Positions 46,221 to 56,871 are shown, counted from the stretch's first letter. The stretch is DNA of 64,000 bases from Endomicrobium sp. (GCA_031260705.1 JAISLA010000014.1:1-64000); one strand, 5' to 3'. The notes: generated from the sequence alone by a model not told the origin. Made by a program: numbers and translations.

Positions 46221-47273
46221 TCAATAGCCGAGTTGCCCGCAGGCAGCGTTAATATCCGCTCCTTTTGACTGTCTTACGTTAACTGTAATGCCGTTAAGTT
46301 TCAGTATATTTTTAAATTTTTGAATTGTTTTTTTACCCGGTGTTTGAAATTGCACGTCAGTTACAGGATTAAAAGGTATCAGATTTACCTGAACATCAGA
46401 ATTAATAAGGACACAGCGTTTCAGCAGCCTTGCAAGTTTATGCGCATCCGCTGAGGATACATTAATTCCTTTTACGAGAACATATTCTATTGTAAGATGT
46501 GAGTTTGTTTTTTTAAGATAGTATTTTCCCGCTTTTAATATATCTTCAATGCTAAAACCGAGATTGTCCGGAATTAATTTTTTTCTTTGTCTTTCATCGA
46601 CAGCATGCAGAGAAAGGGCGAGTCGAACGCCGAAATTGCTGTCTGCAAGTTTTTTTACTGCTGGAACGATGCCTGCGCTCGAAACCGTTATATGTCTCTT
46701 GCCTATACCAAACTCTTTGCTTGATAAAAGCGAGTTTAAAACGGAAATAATATTATTAAAATTAAGCATAGGCTCGCCCATACCCATAAATAAAATACCT
46801 GAGATTTTTTCTTTGGTGTCGTTCTCAATCTGTAAAATCTGTTCTATTATTTCCCCTCTGCTTAAATTTCTTGCAAGTTTAACTTTTCCTGATGAACAGA
46901 AAGCACACATTACGGGGCAGCCTATCTGCGATGAAATACACACCGAATTTTTTCCGTTTGCAGAAAGAAAAACGGCAAAAAAACATTTTTTGTCAGCCGT
47001 CCGGAAAGTATATCTGATTGTACCGTCAATTAGAGATTTTTCTTTTTTTACTATTTTTAATGTTCTTAAGAAAAACCTTTCGTCAAGTTTATTCCTCAGT
47101 TCTTTAGGAAGATTTGTAAAACTTTCAAAAGAGACAGCTTTTTTTGTATAAACCCATTCAATAATTTGATTTATTCTATAGTCTTGCTCAATTATGGGTT
47201 TTACAGCTGTTTTAAACTGCACATTATTTAGATCTAATACGTATTTTTTATAATTCTGTTTCAAGAGTTGCAT
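46221..47273 (-). CDS. rlmN: 23S rRNA/tRNA (adenine-C2) methyltransferase RlmN
   Basis: 350 residues of the radical SAM family. SSQIGCPVMCAFCSSGKVKL contains the CxxxCxxC cluster motif near residue 115, GMGEPMLNFNNIISVLNSL follows, and the catalytic cysteine pair includes the C-terminal GADINAACGQLGY. It methylates A2503 of 23S rRNA and A37 of some tRNAs. It begins seven bases after the pgi stop, so the genes are probably co-transcribed. Confidence 0.96.
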   Translation of the reverse strand: MQLLKQNYKKYVLDLNNVQFKTAVKPIIEQDYRINQIIEWVYTKKAVSFESFTNLPKELRNKLDERFFLRTLKIVKKEKSLIDGTIRYTFRTADKKCFFAVFLSANGKNSVCISSQIGCPVMCAFCSSGKVKLARNLSRGEIIEQILQIENDTKEKISGILFMGMGEPMLNFNNIISVLNSLLSSKEFGIGKRHITVSSAGIVPAVKKLADSNFGVRLALSLHAVDERQRKKLIPDNLGFSIEDILKAGKYYLKKTNSHLTIEYVLVKGINVSSADAHKLARLLKRCVLINSDVQVNLIPFNPVTDVQFQTPGKKTIQKFKNILKLNGITVNVRQSKGADINAACGQLGY

Positions 47274-47280
47274 TATGCAG

Positions 47281-48924
47281 CTATTTTTTGTTGGAATTGA
47301 AAATTTTTATTAAATTTTTTGTCGAATTATCATGCTTATTGTCAGCTTGCCCTTTAAGTTCAGGCAGAATAACATTTGCTAAAACTTTTCCAAGCTCGAC
47401 TCCCCACTGGTCAAAACTGTTGATACGCCACATAATTCCTTGAGTAAATATTTTATGTTCGTATAATGCAATTAAAGCTCCGAGAGTTCTAGGCGTAAGC
47501 TCATCAAATAATATACTATTTGCAGGTTTATTGCCTTCAAATATTTTATGCGGAGTGAGAATTTTTATGTCTGCAGGAGAAATACCCGCTTTTTTCAGAT
47601 TCTCAACAGCTTCTTCTTTAGTAAGTCCAAAAGACAAAGCTTCCGCCTGGGCAAAATAGTTTGCCATAAGTTTTTCATGATGATCGCCAATTTTTTCAGG
47701 CGGGTTCACAAAACCTATAAAATCGCATGGAATAAATTTTGTTCCTTGATGAATAAGCTGGTAAAAAGAATGCTGTCCGTTCGTACCCGGCTCCCCCCAA
47801 ATTATCGGTCCGGTTTCATAATTAACTCTATCACCTTCAAAATTTATAGTTTTGCCGTTGCTTTCCATATCTCCCTGCTGCAGATATGCGGGAAATTTGT
47901 TCAGATACTGGCTGTAAGGCAGAACTGCGTGGCTTGAAGCTCTAAAAAAATTGTTATACCAAACCCCCAAAGCAGCCATAATCACAGGTATATTTTTTTC
48001 ATAAGGAGCATTTAAAAAATGCTGATCTATATAGTAAGCGCCATCTAAAAGTTCAGCAAATTTATCAAAACCGACATAACAGGCAATCGGTAAACCTATT
48101 GCAGACCATAGCGAATATCTGCCGCCGACAAAATCCCAGAATTCAAACATATTGTTTTCGTCAATGCCGAACTCTTTAACTTTTTTTGCGTTCGTGGAAA
48201 GAGCAACAAAGTGATTTGCAACGGCTTTATCGCCAAGTTTATCAGTAAGCCACTTTCTTGCGGTTAAGGCATTTGTAATTGTTTCAAGAGTTGTAAAAGT
48301 TTTTGAAGCAACTATAAAAAGAGTATTCTCCGGATTTAATTTTTTTAATACTTCGTATATATCCGCGCCGTCAATGTTGGATACAAAATAAACATTCGGT
48401 CCGTCGGCATAGTATTTTAGCGCTTCACAGACCATTTTAGGACCTAGATCTGATCCGCCTATACCGATGTTTACAACATCCGTAATTTTTCCGCCTGTTA
48501 CACCAACCCATTTTCCGCTTCTTAAATCATTGCTAAAATTCTCCATTTTTTTAAGAACTGCCTTGATTTCAGGCATAACGTCTTTTCCGTCAACATAAAT
48601 AGGCATATTACTTCTATTTCTGAGAGCCGTATGCAAAACAGCTCTTTTTTCGGTCCAGTTTATCTTTTCTCCCGAAAACATCTTTTTTGCGTATTCGTTT
48701 ACTTTTGCAACTTTTACAAATTCTATCAAGAGTTTGAAAGTATCTGAATTTATGATATTTTTTGAATAATCAAAGGTTATGCCTAAATCGTTGTCCCGTA
48801 TAGAAAACTCGTTAAATCTGTTTTCATCTTTAAACAAGTCTCTTAAATGAATTTTTTTAATTTCTCTATAATTTTTCTCAAGACTTTGCCATTGCGGTGT
48901 ATTCTTAAGCCCAAATTTGCTCAT
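47281..48924 (-). CDS. pgi: glucose-6-phosphate isomerase
   Basis: About 547 residues from the ATG at 48924 ([15 protein letters not shown]), which has GGGAGAG five bases upstream and matches the normal family start. Signature blocks include [43 protein letters not shown] and [12 protein letters not shown], with [24 protein letters not shown] at the C-terminus. In-frame sequence extends 30 codons further upstream to 49014 and encodes a perfect signal-peptide-like segment with its own AAGGA site. The close match to the proteobacterial form suggests horizontal origin. It feeds PTS-derived glucose-6-phosphate to glycolysis. Confidence 0.94.
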   Translation of the reverse strand: MSKFGLKNTPQWQSLEKNYREIKKIHLRDLFKDENRFNEFSIRDNDLGITFDYSKNIINSDTFKLLIEFVKVAKVNEYAKKMFSGEKINWTEKRAVLHTALRNRSNMPIYVDGKDVMPEIKAVLKKMENFSNDLRSGKWVGVTGGKITDVVNIGIGGSDLGPKMVCEALKYYADGPNVYFVSNIDGADIYEVLKKLNPENTLFIVASKTFTTLETITNALTARKWLTDKLGDKAVANHFVALSTNAKKVKEFGIDENNMFEFWDFVGGRYSLWSAIGLPIACYVGFDKFAELLDGAYYIDQHFLNAPYEKNIPVIMAALGVWYNNFFRASSHAVLPYSQYLNKFPAYLQQGDMESNGKTINFEGDRVNYETGPIIWGEPGTNGQHSFYQLIHQGTKFIPCDFIGFVNPPEKIGDHHEKLMANYFAQAEALSFGLTKEEAVENLKKAGISPADIKILTPHKIFEGNKPANSILFDELTPRTLGALIALYEHKIFTQGIMWRINSFDQWGVELGKVLANVILPELKGQADNKHDNSTKNLIKIFNSNKK

Positions 48925-49014
48925 ATGTCTCTCCCTATATGCGGAAAATCCCAAAACAGAAAATAAAAGAATCAAACAAACGCTGATAATTAAAGATTTA
49001 AAGTATATTCTCAT

Positions 49015-49340
49015 CTATTTATCCTTATTGTTTATATATTTATATATTTTAAATTTCAACCGGATATGCTTTTGTCTTTTGGAATATTTTGCATTTTATT
49101 TTTACATTATAAATATAAACGCAAAAAGTCAAATAGGATATATGCGACATTTTGAGAATTGGAGTTTTCACAATTAAAGACAGAGTAGAAAACAAAAGAT
49201 AAAATATAAATGCAAGTTAGTTTTTTCATTACTCGTTTGCCGCAGACAGCAACAAGGACAACTTATGAAACCAGTAGATTGAACCCGTAATCATAACTCC
49301 AGCCTGATAGATATATTAGCGCCTTGCCACACATCGTTCT
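49015..49340. other. non-coding gap upstream of pgi
   Basis: About 325 bp between the extended pgi ORF and the decayed pilus gene. No frame looks coding and no hairpin terminator or RNA is evident. It should contain the pgi-rlmN promoter. Confidence 0.5.
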
Positions 49341-50559
49341 TTACATATCGTCAGGGCAGTTCCCAGCCTTTTCCTCCCCGCAAGCCAATTCACTAACGTT
49401 ATCGTACCAATCCAGTTCTGTCTGGTATATTTTATTTAACCATTTATTTCATCAGTGGCAGTACAGCTGTAAGGGACCAAATGGGCAGCCCAACCATCAT
49501 TTTTTGCTTTTAAATACGTATCTATAGGATTATCTTCAGTGCTTTTCAATTGTGAATCTATTTCGCTTGCCAATGATTAAGCAACTGATGCAATAAAAGG
49601 TAAAGCAAACGGTCCAAACGCCATTGTATATGCGACTACAAAGTCCATAAGAGCTGATTCTAAACAAGCTGCAGTTTCAACCAAAACCATAGTTAATTTG
49701 GTTTTTCCTGTAAAAGTATATTCTTTTTTAGGAAACATTGACCCTTTGACATTATATGCTGCGGCAGCAGAATAAACTATAATCTGAGGATATTGTATTC
49801 TCAACAATTTTGCAAACAGCAGGCTTTTATTATTTGTTTTTTGACGAAGAATGACTTTAACTTTTTGTTTTTTGAACTTGTCTCCTTCGACAAGCCAAGA
49901 GTAATTGCTTTTTTATACTTTTCATCTGTGCAAAAAAATGAAAATGTTTATCATAACCCAAATAAATACAGATATCATTAATTGTAGAATAATATTGTAT
50001 CCCTTTTGAATTTCGTTTTAAGTCTAAATTATATTCGGGTTTTACTGGAGATACCAAGATGTCGTAATCTTTACTGATGTTATCTGCAAGTACGTTGTAA
50101 TAGTGAACAAAATATCCTTTTATAGCTGTATCTTGATATCGACAATCTGTTTTATTTTTTGCACCCCTCTATTTTGCTTATTTAGTAGTATTGTTTTGTG
50201 TTTTAAATCCGATTAATGGATTTTCCAATGAAGGATTCATTCCAAGCGATAAAATTATTCCCATAAGATAATTTGTATTTCCGAGAAAATTTAAAACTCT
50301 GGCTTTGTATGTCGCCAAAGACAGCGCTATATTGTCGGCTTCATTTTGCATCGTCATTCTGTTCCTTATAAGATTAGCTATATTTAGCATCATCACCCAA
50401 CTGATGACAAGTATTACTACGAAAATTAAGAAATAATACAGAATACAGCGTTTGTCCTTTATGAGAAAACAGCTTATGTTTACAAAAATTGATCTGACAT
50501 ATATTAATTCTTTTCAAATTCTTTTGCTCATGGAAAAGTTTTATAATAATATTCTTCAT
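49341..50559 (-). pseudogene. decayed Tad-type pilus protein (TadG-like)
   Basis: Pieces in several frames join into one protein: FSHKGQTLYSVLFLNF, LNIANLIRNRMTMQNEADNI and ALSLATYKARVLNFLGNTNY, NVLADNISKDYDILVSPVKP, YSAAAAYNVKGSMFPKKEYT, then KAKNDGWAAHLVPYS and ELDWYDNVSELACGEEKAGN before the final stop. An N-terminal GQT membrane anchor, a long periplasmic region and a late WxAxLVP block are what TadG-type minor pilins look like. At least three frameshifts and two in-frame stops kill it. ORF-track entries at 49577, 49857, 50178 and 50374 are fragments of it. Confidence 0.6.
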
Positions 50560-50580
50560 CAGGAGCAGGCATATTTTGTC

Positions 50581-50778
50581 TCATTTAACATAACTCGCTT
50601 GGGATCCGGATATTTTTAAAGTGCCTGTGGTTATTCCTGATGGAGCGGAAACCCATTCATATTTTCCTTTCCAAAACTTTTTATAAATAATAAAAATACC
50701 CGACATTGCTACAAACAAAACGACAAACACGAGTAAAAACTCTGTTAAAGTTTGTCCTTTATTTATTTTCATTGTCAT
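50581..50778 (-). CDS. TadE-like small pilus protein
   Basis: 65 residues. MTMKINKGQTLTEFLLVFVV with the GQTLTEFLL motif is the typical start of TadE-type pseudopilins, where a glutamate follows a short basic leader and a single membrane helix comes next. The remainder is a short periplasmic tail (KYEWVSAPSGITTGTLKISG). The frame is open but family members are often longer, so it may be truncated. Its neighbours, a TadG-like gene and a secretin, are both decayed. Confidence 0.5.
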   Translation of the reverse strand: MTMKINKGQTLTEFLLVFVVLFVAMSGIFIIYKKFWKGKYEWVSAPSGITTGTLKISGSQASYVK

Positions 50779-50789
50779 TCTTCTATCAA

Positions 50790-51180
50790 TTTTGTTGTCT
50801 TTTACGACAGTTGGAGTAATTTATCAGTATTCTGTATTTTTTCCATTTTACTGAAGATTTCCCGACAACTCCAGCCGCTACAATAGGAAATTCTCCGCCA
50901 ACCATAAATTTAGCACTTGTACCTGATTTTGTAATAAGTTTAGGTTACAGCACCGTTTTCTTCCAAAATTTTGAGAGTTTTCAAAAGCTGCTTTCTTATT
51001 TCTACAAACTTTGACTCAACAACAGCCGGAATACTGAATATGTCTGGCGAAATTGTGCCTGACCATTCAATGCCCAGATCTCTAGTTTTGTTTTCATTGA
51101 TCTCGGTGATTTCTACGTCAATTTCTATCATTTGCTCTGATGCGTACGCAACAACTGCAAAAAAAATAAAAACGAAATGA
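50790..51180 (-). pseudogene. fragment of a secretin (CpaC/GspD family)
   Basis: Directly after the gcvT stop, the frame reads a hydrophobic leader FVFIFFAVVAYASEQ, then MIEIDVEITEINENKTRDLG (the first strand of the secretin domain) and ILEENGAVT. A one-base slip leads into KLITKSGTSAKFMVGGEFPI and SVKWKKYRILINY. LxTxSGxxAxFxxGGExP is the secretin signature. The N-terminal domains and the C-terminal barrel end are missing, and there is no start codon. It belongs to the same broken Tad/type II-like cluster as the two genes downstream. Confidence 0.65.
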
Positions 51181-51183
51181 TAA

Positions 51184-52257
51184 CTAATTTTTTCTTTTTT
51201 GTCTTTTATAAAACGGTTTAGGAACTGTTTTTATCTTTCTTCTGTTATTGTGAATTTCAACTTCCAATTCATCCGTGTCGGCATCCGCATCAATCAACGC
51301 CATACCTATTGCTTTTTTTAATGTGGGAGAAAAAGAACCGCTTGTTACATATCCGACTTTTTTATTTCCCGAAAAAATTTCATTTGAATTTCTTGCAATA
51401 CCTGACGTACATTCAAACGCTATTGATTTTTTCATAGACTTGTTTTTTAGAAGCAGCAGCCTGTTTTTACCTATAAAATCGTTATCCCAATTTATTATCT
51501 TTTGAAATCCGGCGTCAATAGGATTTATATTCTCGTCAATTTCATGCCCGTGTAAAGGCATACAAGCCTCTAATCTTAAAGTATCGCGACAGCCGAGTCC
51601 GCAGGGTTTTACCGAAAGACTCATAAGTTTTTCCCAAAATTTATTTACCTGCTCTTTTGAGATAAAAACTTCAAAGCCATCTTCTCCCGTATAACCAGTT
51701 CTTGCAACTCTGTAAAAATCTACATTAATATCTTTCAATTTTAATATTGAAGCTGTAAAATATTTCATACTTTTTATATCGGTTTCAGAAATGCTTTGTA
51801 ATATTTCGGCAGACTTAGGACCTTGTATCGCAGTAAGAGAAATATCGCCGCTTATATTTTTTATTTCGACTTTTTCCATTTTATGTTTGTTTAACCAGTT
51901 AAAATCTTTTTCCAGATTTCCGGCATTTACTACAATCATATATTCACTGCCAAATTTATAAACTATAATATCGTCTTTTATGTCTCCTTCTTCATTTAAT
52001 ATCATTGAGTATCTTGCTTTTTTATCAGGCAGTCCAGACATATTTCCAAGCGTAACATAATTCAAAAACTTTTCAGCATTTTCTCCGGTTACTGTAAAAG
52101 TTCCCATATGAGCCGTATCAAATACCCCAACATTTGTTCTTACGGCATTATGCTCATCAATAATTGATGTATATTGCACCGGCATTTCCCAGCCGCCAAA
52201 TTCCGTAAATTTTGCTCCAAGCTTTTTATGCTCGTTAAACAAATGTGTTCTTTTCAT
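51184..52257 (-). CDS. gcvT: aminomethyltransferase (glycine cleavage T protein)
   Basis: 357 residues with FTEFGGWEMPVQYTSIIDEH at the start, GVFDTAHMGTFTVTGENAEK, YRVARTGYTGEDGFEVFISK, and the C-terminal VTSGSFSPTLKKAIGMALID, all conserved in GcvT. It transfers the aminomethyl carbon from lipoyl-H protein to tetrahydrofolate. The other subunits are not in view except lpd, so this copy stands alone. Intact. Confidence 0.96.
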   Translation of the reverse strand: MKRTHLFNEHKKLGAKFTEFGGWEMPVQYTSIIDEHNAVRTNVGVFDTAHMGTFTVTGENAEKFLNYVTLGNMSGLPDKKARYSMILNEEGDIKDDIIVYKFGSEYMIVVNAGNLEKDFNWLNKHKMEKVEIKNISGDISLTAIQGPKSAEILQSISETDIKSMKYFTASILKLKDINVDFYRVARTGYTGEDGFEVFISKEQVNKFWEKLMSLSVKPCGLGCRDTLRLEACMPLHGHEIDENINPIDAGFQKIINWDNDFIGKNRLLLLKNKSMKKSIAFECTSGIARNSNEIFSGNKKVGYVTSGSFSPTLKKAIGMALIDADADTDELEVEIHNNRRKIKTVPKPFYKRQKRKN

Positions 52258-52429
52258 TTTTTGTATTCCTCCTTATTTATTTTTAAGATTACCATCAGCT
52301 ATTAATATCTTCGATTGTGCCAAACCTCGCACCAGACAGACACTCCTTATAATAGTTAAGCTCTTGGTCTACAAGCATTGTAATCCTAATATCGCACATA
52401 ATAAACAATAAATCTTGCTCGACATCTCT

Positions 52430-52870
52430 TTAAAGGTTTTTAGCACATGGCTATGGAGTAGTCGTAATCACTCATACAGAGGAACTCATTTGCACCCTCT
52501 TCTCCCACTTTGTACATATAAGCCCTTATCACTGTCCTCAGAACCGTCGAAGGACATGTACTTAAAGCATCCCGATTCTCCCGCTTTCGCTTCTGTTCCT
52601 AGCGTCGCTCTGTATATCGTTGCATTCAGTCTCTTTATGTATTCTGACCTGTCCCAGTTAAGTTTCATTTTGTTTCATCCCTGTTTATACCTAATAGTGC
52701 TCATATCCAAGGGTAACTGTTTGTATTTCAATTCTTCGTTTATGTCATCTAATATCGGTTCAACTCCCTTTTTGTACAATCTTCAAAAAACATTATCCCT
52801 AACTAAAATCTTCTTCATTTTACTCATATTTGTTACATCATTACTTCGTATAAAAAAACAACGATTAAAA
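52430..52870 (-). pseudogene. decayed unidentified coding region
   Basis: On the minus strand one frame reads KKGVEPILDDINEELKYKQL, then PLDMSTIRYKQG and a stop. A few bases on, MKLNWDRSEYIKRLNATIYR and SFDGSEDSDKGLYVQSGRRG run to 52486 and slightly further in another frame. The pieces look like real protein but I recognise no family. The plus-strand ORF at 52415-52909 is a shadow. The region borders the Gabija-like locus. Confidence 0.3.
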
Positions 52871-52888
52871 AAGACCAAAATAATCAAT

Positions 52889-52920
52889 ATTAAACCAGCT
52901 CCTAATTAAACCAGCTCCTA
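52889..52920. repeat. tandem duplication of a 16-bp unit
   Basis: ATTAAACCAGCTCCTA occurs twice head to tail. It lies in non-coding DNA next to the defence region and looks like a recent slippage or repair duplication. Confidence 0.9.
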
Positions 52921-53005
52921 CTACGCATACAACTAATTCGATTATGAGTAATATGAACCACATTTTCACTCCTTTTCCCCTTGTTCTTGAAATTGCACAT
53001 AGAGT

Positions 53006-53317
53006 TTATTTTTTTGTTCGTAGGCTTAACTCATTAAGCCTTTCTTCTTTCCAAAATTTTGCAGTCTTTTTATTTAAAATAATGCAAGTATCATTATAAT
53101 TATCTTCACCCTTGCATTTGCCCCAATTCTTTGATTTAAACCCTTCATTATTGTTTTTTTTATCGTAAATGAGTTTGATTACTGCATTGTTTCTTAAAAT
53201 AGCCAAAGCAGAATTTTTATTTTCAATAGGTATTATTTTAGTTATATCTTTTCTATTTGAATATATTTCAATTCCAATCCTATCTCTTATGAAATCGCAA
53301 ATTGTTGGGTTGCATCT
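53006..53317 (-). pseudogene. gajB: 3' part of an interrupted gajB-like helicase gene
   Basis: The frame reads RCNPTICDFIRDRIGIEIYS and further on SKNWGKCKGEDNYNDTCIIL, ending KERLNEL-like at 53006. These are C-terminal blocks of the UvrD-like GajB family, where (Y)RCxPTICxFI is helicase motif IV and the CKGEDxYNDxCV block is characteristic. The 5' part of the same protein ends at about 53600. The final ALTRA-type motif VI seems missing. The front of the ORF-track entry (53318-53431) belongs to foreign DNA. Confidence 0.65.
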
Positions 53318-53600
53318 ATCAGTTCTTTTTCCACTTTCATTTTCACCACCTTTTTTCAAAAATTTTAGGCATATAAATGGTAACCTATAAATAGCACCGC
53401 CGCCGTCCCCACCCCCGCATACCAGCCCCAATGCAACGGCGCACGTTTCTGCTCTAATAATTCTGCCAAATAATTTACAGTCTTTGGAGGCTCTGGCGGA
53501 ACAAACTCTGGGTGTTTTTTATTGGCAGTGCCTTCGCACTGCGGAATGTTATCGTATTTAAGCCAATCCTTGCGTCCGGCCTCTACCTCTTTTTCAACTA
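53318..53600 (-). mobile_element. foreign segment inserted into gajB
   Basis: Between the two gajB parts about 280 bp encode the end of an unrelated protein: KRDLIVEKEVEAGRKDWLKY, then HPEFVPPEPPKTVNYLAELL and a membrane helix WGWYAGVGTAAVLFIGYHLY, ending in TAA at 53365. It is followed by an AAAGGTGGTGAAAATG start of a second ORF (MKVEKELID) that is cut at the junction. So it is an internal slice of a larger gene cluster, not a complete element. No terminal repeats or transposase. Boundaries are accurate to about 15 bp. Confidence 0.55.
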
Positions 53601-54196
53601 TTAAATCCCGTTTTTTGTTTAAGTTTGCAGCAATATTTTTCTAAGTCTTTGTATAGATTACAATTTACGTTCCCATCATCACTTGTCACATAAGTGTTTT
53701 GAAAAAAATCTCCGACAAATAAAAAGCCAATGTTTGCCTGAGCAACTTGAGTTATAAAGTTAAAATCATGACCGCCTAAATCCTGAAACTCATCAAAAAA
53801 TAAATAATCGTAAAATCTTTCAAGTCTTGCCTTTATATCATCAATTATACCTTTATCTTCAGCAAACTTACCCAAACGATTATAATAAAAACATTTTTCC
53901 TCATTTATATATTGTGAATAGAATTTTTTCGGTCTGTTAAAACATATTCCTTTTATTTTATACTTGAAAAGCACAAAAGGCTTAATGCAAAAATTGTATA
54001 AAAATCCAAAATATTCTTGAGTTCTGATATTATTTGGATGATACCCAAATCTTTTTACAATTCTATTTTTTATTAAATTGAGGTTTGTATTTGTATATGT
54101 AATAATGACAAATCGTTCTTTCAAATTTAAACGATCTATCAAGTACTTGGTTTTCCCTGAACCTGCTACAGCTAATATTAGTTTTCTCTCAGCCAT
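53594..54196 (-). pseudogene. gajB: 5' part of an interrupted gajB-like helicase gene
   Basis: MAERKLILAVAGSGKTKYLI is the helicase P-loop, followed by ERFVIITYTNTNLNLIKNRI, YDYLFFDEFQDLGGHDFNFI (Walker B DEFQD) and NIGFLFVGDFFQNTYVTSDD. The ORF ends at residue 200, about 40 % of the usual GajB length, inside inserted DNA. GajB senses nucleotide depletion or DNA ends and activates GajA in the Gabija system. Its start overlaps the gajA stop by about 19 bp. Without motifs IV to VI it cannot be an active helicase. Confidence 0.75.
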
Positions 54197-55745
54197 TTGA
54201 TTGACTCTTTAATATATTCGGGAACTGTCAACTCATCACCCTTTTTATCAAGTAATTCAAGTGCACACTCTGTTTTGTTATTAAGTATATATTGCTTAAC
54301 ATCTTTATTTTTTTTTAATTTTTCCCGAAAAATTTCATCACAAATTTCTTTGTTATTATTATATAAAGATATTTCAAATGTATATATATCATTATCTGTT
54401 TCATAGAAAACTTTAACATTTTCACTATTATAACTTGTATAGTTGTCAACACATTTATTTTGATAGTCTTTATCATTGTCTGTAATTACAGCTGTTTTTA
54501 TTTTTAATAGATTAGCTACCTCCATATATCTTTTGAATCTCTTTCCTCCAGCAGAAATAATATGTATATCTGATAAGTTTGGCTTTTCCCCAGTTTCTAG
54601 TTCAAAAAACTTCTCAAGCAATATATATTCCGTGTCACCTTCAACAAGAATCACTCTACTTGACAATATAAATTCTAATATGTTGTTGTATGATGACTTA
54701 ACAAAAAATTTTGCTGTTTCTTCACTTAGTTCCTCTAAAACAATGGGTTTTTCGCTACTGCTGTTTAACAAAATAGAATTACGTAAATCCAATCGAGCAC
54801 TAATCAAATTATTATGCGTCGCTATAAATAACTGTTTGTTTTGGGATTCGTTAAGTCTTTCTATCAATTTCAGCATATTAATGTGACTTAAATGATTTTC
54901 GGGTTCTTCTAACAGGATTATATCAAGTTCATCTTCATTTTTTTGCAATGCAAATTCAGTTTTTATGAAACATTGTCTTCCTTTACCACGATTTTGTAAA
55001 TCAACATCGTCTTCAGTAATTGTCAAATCTGTCTCAAGATTAAATTTTGTATTATTTTTTATTGAAAATTCGTATCTGCCTTTAGATATTCTGTCATTTA
55101 AACATTTTAATACCTTTTCTTTAAATTTTAATTTAAAATTACGATATTCATTTAAATGTTTATTTTTTTCAACTTTCGAAACGGAACAGTTATAAAGTGT
55201 TTTTACAAATAAGTCGGTAGCATATTCATTGTCTATCATTGTATTATCCAATAAAATATGTTTGAATTGTTTTTTAAGATAAGTATTGTAAGTATTGCCA
55301 CTAAATTTTATGAAAGAAATTGAATAGTACTCGTACGGGAAATTATTGGTACTCTGCTTTAATATATCTGAAATATCCTTGCTGAATTCTTCTTTCGGAG
55401 AACAAATTAAACTAATTCCAAAATGATCTTTTTCTAAAGAATTATTTCTTCCAAAAAACTCTTCATCTTTTATATCGTCAAAATATAATTCAATGATTAA
55501 TTTAGGTAAAGTTTCATATGTTTTGGTTGTAAAAAATTTCTTAATAGCATCTGTATTAAATAAATTGTCTAATCCCAGTGTTTCAATTTTATGTATACTT
55601 CCCGATAAAACTAAGTCTATTGCCGATAGAATAGAACTTTTACCAGATTCATTATCTCCAACAATGCATTAATATTTTGTTTAAAATTGATTTCAATAGA
55701 ACTGAACCTCTCAAAATTAAATACTCTGAGTTTTTTAATTTTCAT
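54178..55745 (-). pseudogene. gajA: gajA-like OLD-family ATPase/TOPRIM nuclease, one frameshift
   Basis: From the ATG at 55745 the frame reads KIKKLRVFNFERFSSIEINF, then breaks near 55670. One frame over, IVGDNESGKSSILSAIDLVL gives the Walker A, and this frame runs on through the ORF-track start at 55251 to the end. Then come LLEEPENHLSHINMLKLIER (Walker B), FIATHNNL, and the TOPRIM core VILVEGDTEYILLEKFFELE with ITDNDKDYQ. A single missing base after AAT GC explains the break. About 522 codons overall. The ORF-track entry lacks the P-loop. Confidence 0.78.
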
Positions 55746-55752
55746 TTTGCCG

Positions 55753-56863
55753 TCATTTTACCACAAATATTATATCCGCCAAAGCCGAAAATCTATGAGA
55801 TCTGCCATTGAATTCAAAAGATATATTCAAATCTTCTGTTTTTTTGCCTTTGAAATTGTCCAAATATGAAATAATCGCTGGTTTCAATAAGTTAATATTT
55901 CGTTTCAATTTCCATGAATTATTAAAGTCATCTGTGTCAACAAGAATAAGAAACAAGCGATTTTCTGAACCGAATCGCATTTCTCCCTGATTTTCATAAA
56001 GCCACTTTATTAAAATTTTCGTTTTTCTTGTACTTCTTTCAAAATCTCCAATTTTTCAGCTTTTAATTTTGTCAGTACTTGACTGCAAAATACATCATTT
56101 TTATCTTTCATTTTCTCTGTTATTTCGTAAAGAATATCAGTTGGTTTTGCATTTTTGTCAAATACGATTCCTGCTTCTGCTGCTTTCTTCTTTAGGTAAG
56201 TTAATTCAATTGGTAAACCTTTTTCTTTACGCTTACATTTAACGTATTCGACACTGGCAAGTAGGTAACTTTCAAATCAAATGGAATGTCATTGATAAAG
56301 AAATCGACGTTTTTTATTTGGCCAACCGTAGGCAACACAACAGGATGTGATTTAAAAACATTTTCAATCACTATGCTACTCCAATAATTATACCAACTGT
56401 TTAAAACATAGCCTTGTACTACGGGATTGATTTCGGTTTCAAATTTTGATATGAGATTATCATAAGATGGATTTAACACTTTTACATATTTTCTCACCAA
56501 ATATTTATCTAATGAACTCCGATAATCTCCACCCCAATCGAAATTTTTAAGTTTATATAATTCCGAAACCAACTGCTGAACGTCAACATTTGTTATTTGT
56601 ACATGACTAACCTTTTTAATGTAGTCATTTAGTAGGCTATGGCTTTGGACTATATCTTGAGAGAGCAACTCAAATAATTCTCGGAAATTATCTATTTGCT
56701 TTTTAGCAGCTATGGTATAGCCTGAAAATTTTAAAAAGTCTTTTACCAACTCAACCCGGATGACTGATTTAATTTTTAACCATAGCAATCCGATATTGTC
56801 ACGATTGAATTCTTCCAATTTCTCGTTTCTATATAGATCATCCCAATAATTAAAATTTTTCAT
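55753..56863 (-). pseudogene. type II restriction endonuclease (PD-(D/E)xK), frameshifted
   Basis: The ATG at 56863 opens MKNFNYWDDLYRNEKLEEFN and runs to VDFFINDIPFDLKVTYLPV, a VD-x7-DLK arrangement that fits a PD-(D/E)xK active site. A slip then leads to EYVKCKRKEKGLPIELTYLK, and a second slip near 56020 leads to LIKWLYENQGEMRFGSENRL and the end at 55753. The reconstructed protein has about 370 residues. It directly follows the adenine methylase. Both slips fall after the active site, but loss of a third of the protein should inactivate it. The specificity is unknown. Confidence 0.65.
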
Positions 56864-56871
56864 TATACTAA

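Noticed and set aside
46549-47151. Plus-strand ORF of 200 codons
   Set aside because: It is antisense to rlmN, with no family features; long antisense frames are expected opposite conserved genes.
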